From positions 124,001 to 188,000 of the forward strand of contig NZ_CP049864.1 in the NCBI RefSeq assembly GCF_011300685.1: DNA of 64,000 bases. Direction: 5' to 3'. Origin of the DNA: Lysobacter sp. HDW10 (lineage in GTDB: Bacteria > Pseudomonadota > Gammaproteobacteria > Xanthomonadales > Xanthomonadaceae). The notes below the pieces were generated by a model, which was not told the origin of the DNA, did no database searches, and worked only from the letters and a program-made list of their open reading frames with translations. Both the position numbers and the translations under genes were made by a program. Shown piece after piece: positions 63,758 to 64,000 of this stretch (positions are counted from its first letter, which is position 1; each line of letters starts with the position of its first letter).

Positions 63758-64000
63758 ATGTCTTCAAAGCCCCATTCACCCGATCTCCATGCCCGCGCGA
63801 AAGCGGTGCGTCTGGTCGCCTTCGATATCGACGGCACACTCACCGATGGGCGTTTGGTGTTCGATTCAGAGGGTCGTGAACTCAAAGCCTTCCACTCGCA
63901 AGATGGCATGGGCATTGCCCTGCTGGTGCGCCATGGGTTTGAAGTTGCATTTGTCACTGCGCGGGAAAGTCGCATCGTCGAAGCCCGCGGACGTGAACTC
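63758..64000 (+). CDS. kdsC: Kdo-8-phosphate phosphatase KdsC, 5' part
   Basis: The first 81 codons of this HAD-family phosphatase are visible, starting with ATG 63758 six bases after kdsD's stop. VRLVAFDIDGTLTDGRLVFDSEG (residues 17-39) contains the two catalytic aspartates, D23 and D25. FHSQDGMGIALLVRHGFEVAFVTARES follows, with the HAD second threonine in VTARES. The window ends in the middle of the gene. Confidence 0.93.
   Translation, partial: MSSKPHSPDLHARAKAVRLVAFDIDGTLTDGRLVFDSEGRELKAFHSQDGMGIALLVRHGFEVAFVTARESRIVEARGREL

Overview
The window is a dense stretch of bacterial chromosome with no gene-free gap longer than about 250 bases. It has about 62 protein genes and no rRNA, tRNA, CRISPR array, transposase or phage gene that I can see. 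Gene content points to the Xanthomonadales (Lysobacteraceae/Xanthomonadaceae). The strongest clues are a fused aspartate kinase-diaminopimelate decarboxylase (lysC-lysA), the MurD2-MurL route to D-glutamate in peptidoglycan, AmgK-MurU cell-wall recycling, a SUF operon led by an Rrf2 regulator, and a PiuC/PepSY/DUF2271/DUF4198/ApbE iron cluster. Base composition looks like the mid-to-high 50s % GC, with heavy use of TTG for leucine. That is lower GC than most Xanthomonas or Lysobacter, so I do not assign a genus.

Layout, left to right. At 0-4.3 kb are purE-purK (minus), a Trm112-like protein with nadC, a DUF2272 lipoprotein and a DUF3301 protein. At 4.3-8.2 kb is the cytochrome bc1 operon petABC followed by sspA-sspB (minus). 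At 8.2-10.6 kb are a lytic transglycosylase and miaB. At 10.6-14.6 kb is the glyoxylate shunt (aceB-aceA) with a divergent LysR regulator. At 14.6-20.3 kb are phoH, an unknown exported protein, ybeY, corC, a DUF4105 membrane protein and corA. At 20.3-25.6 kb is a peptide-use cluster on the minus strand (OPT transporter, S9 peptidase, DUF819 membrane protein). ssb and ispB follow, then a dienelactone hydrolase.

At 28.2-33.5 kb, three overlapping minus-strand genes (lysC-lysA, murL, murD2) make peptidoglycan building blocks: meso-DAP and lysine precursors, ligation of L-Glu, and its epimerisation to D-Glu on the nucleotide. At 33.6-36.6 kb are a PhzF protein, a histone-like HU protein with a Lys/Ala/Pro tail, a lipoprotein, and a SET-domain lysine methyltransferase.

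At 36.6-50.2 kb is an iron island. The SUF operon (regulator, sufBCDS, a GNAT acetyltransferase, a Rieske ferredoxin) runs directly into a TonB-dependent siderophore receptor. The receptor is followed by piuC, a PepSY membrane protein, a DUF2271 protein, a DUF4198 protein, apbE, and a membrane-anchored flavodoxin/CysJ-like reductase. The exported DUF2271 protein carries a Dxx(S/T)GAT motif of the kind ApbE modifies with FMN. The cluster therefore reads as a transmembrane flavin electron path from cytosolic NAD(P)H to periplasmic ferric siderophore. I consider this the most interesting system in the window.

At 50.2-64 kb are hutD, comEA, an M20 dipeptidase, a GlsB-type membrane protein, amgK-murU, hda, an AI-2E/PerM permease, a DUF2066 protein, purM-purN, two tandem DUF3108 proteins, murA-bolA, and kdsD with the first part of kdsC running off the end. 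Many adjacent genes overlap by ATGA, GTGA or TGATG, which suggests translational coupling.
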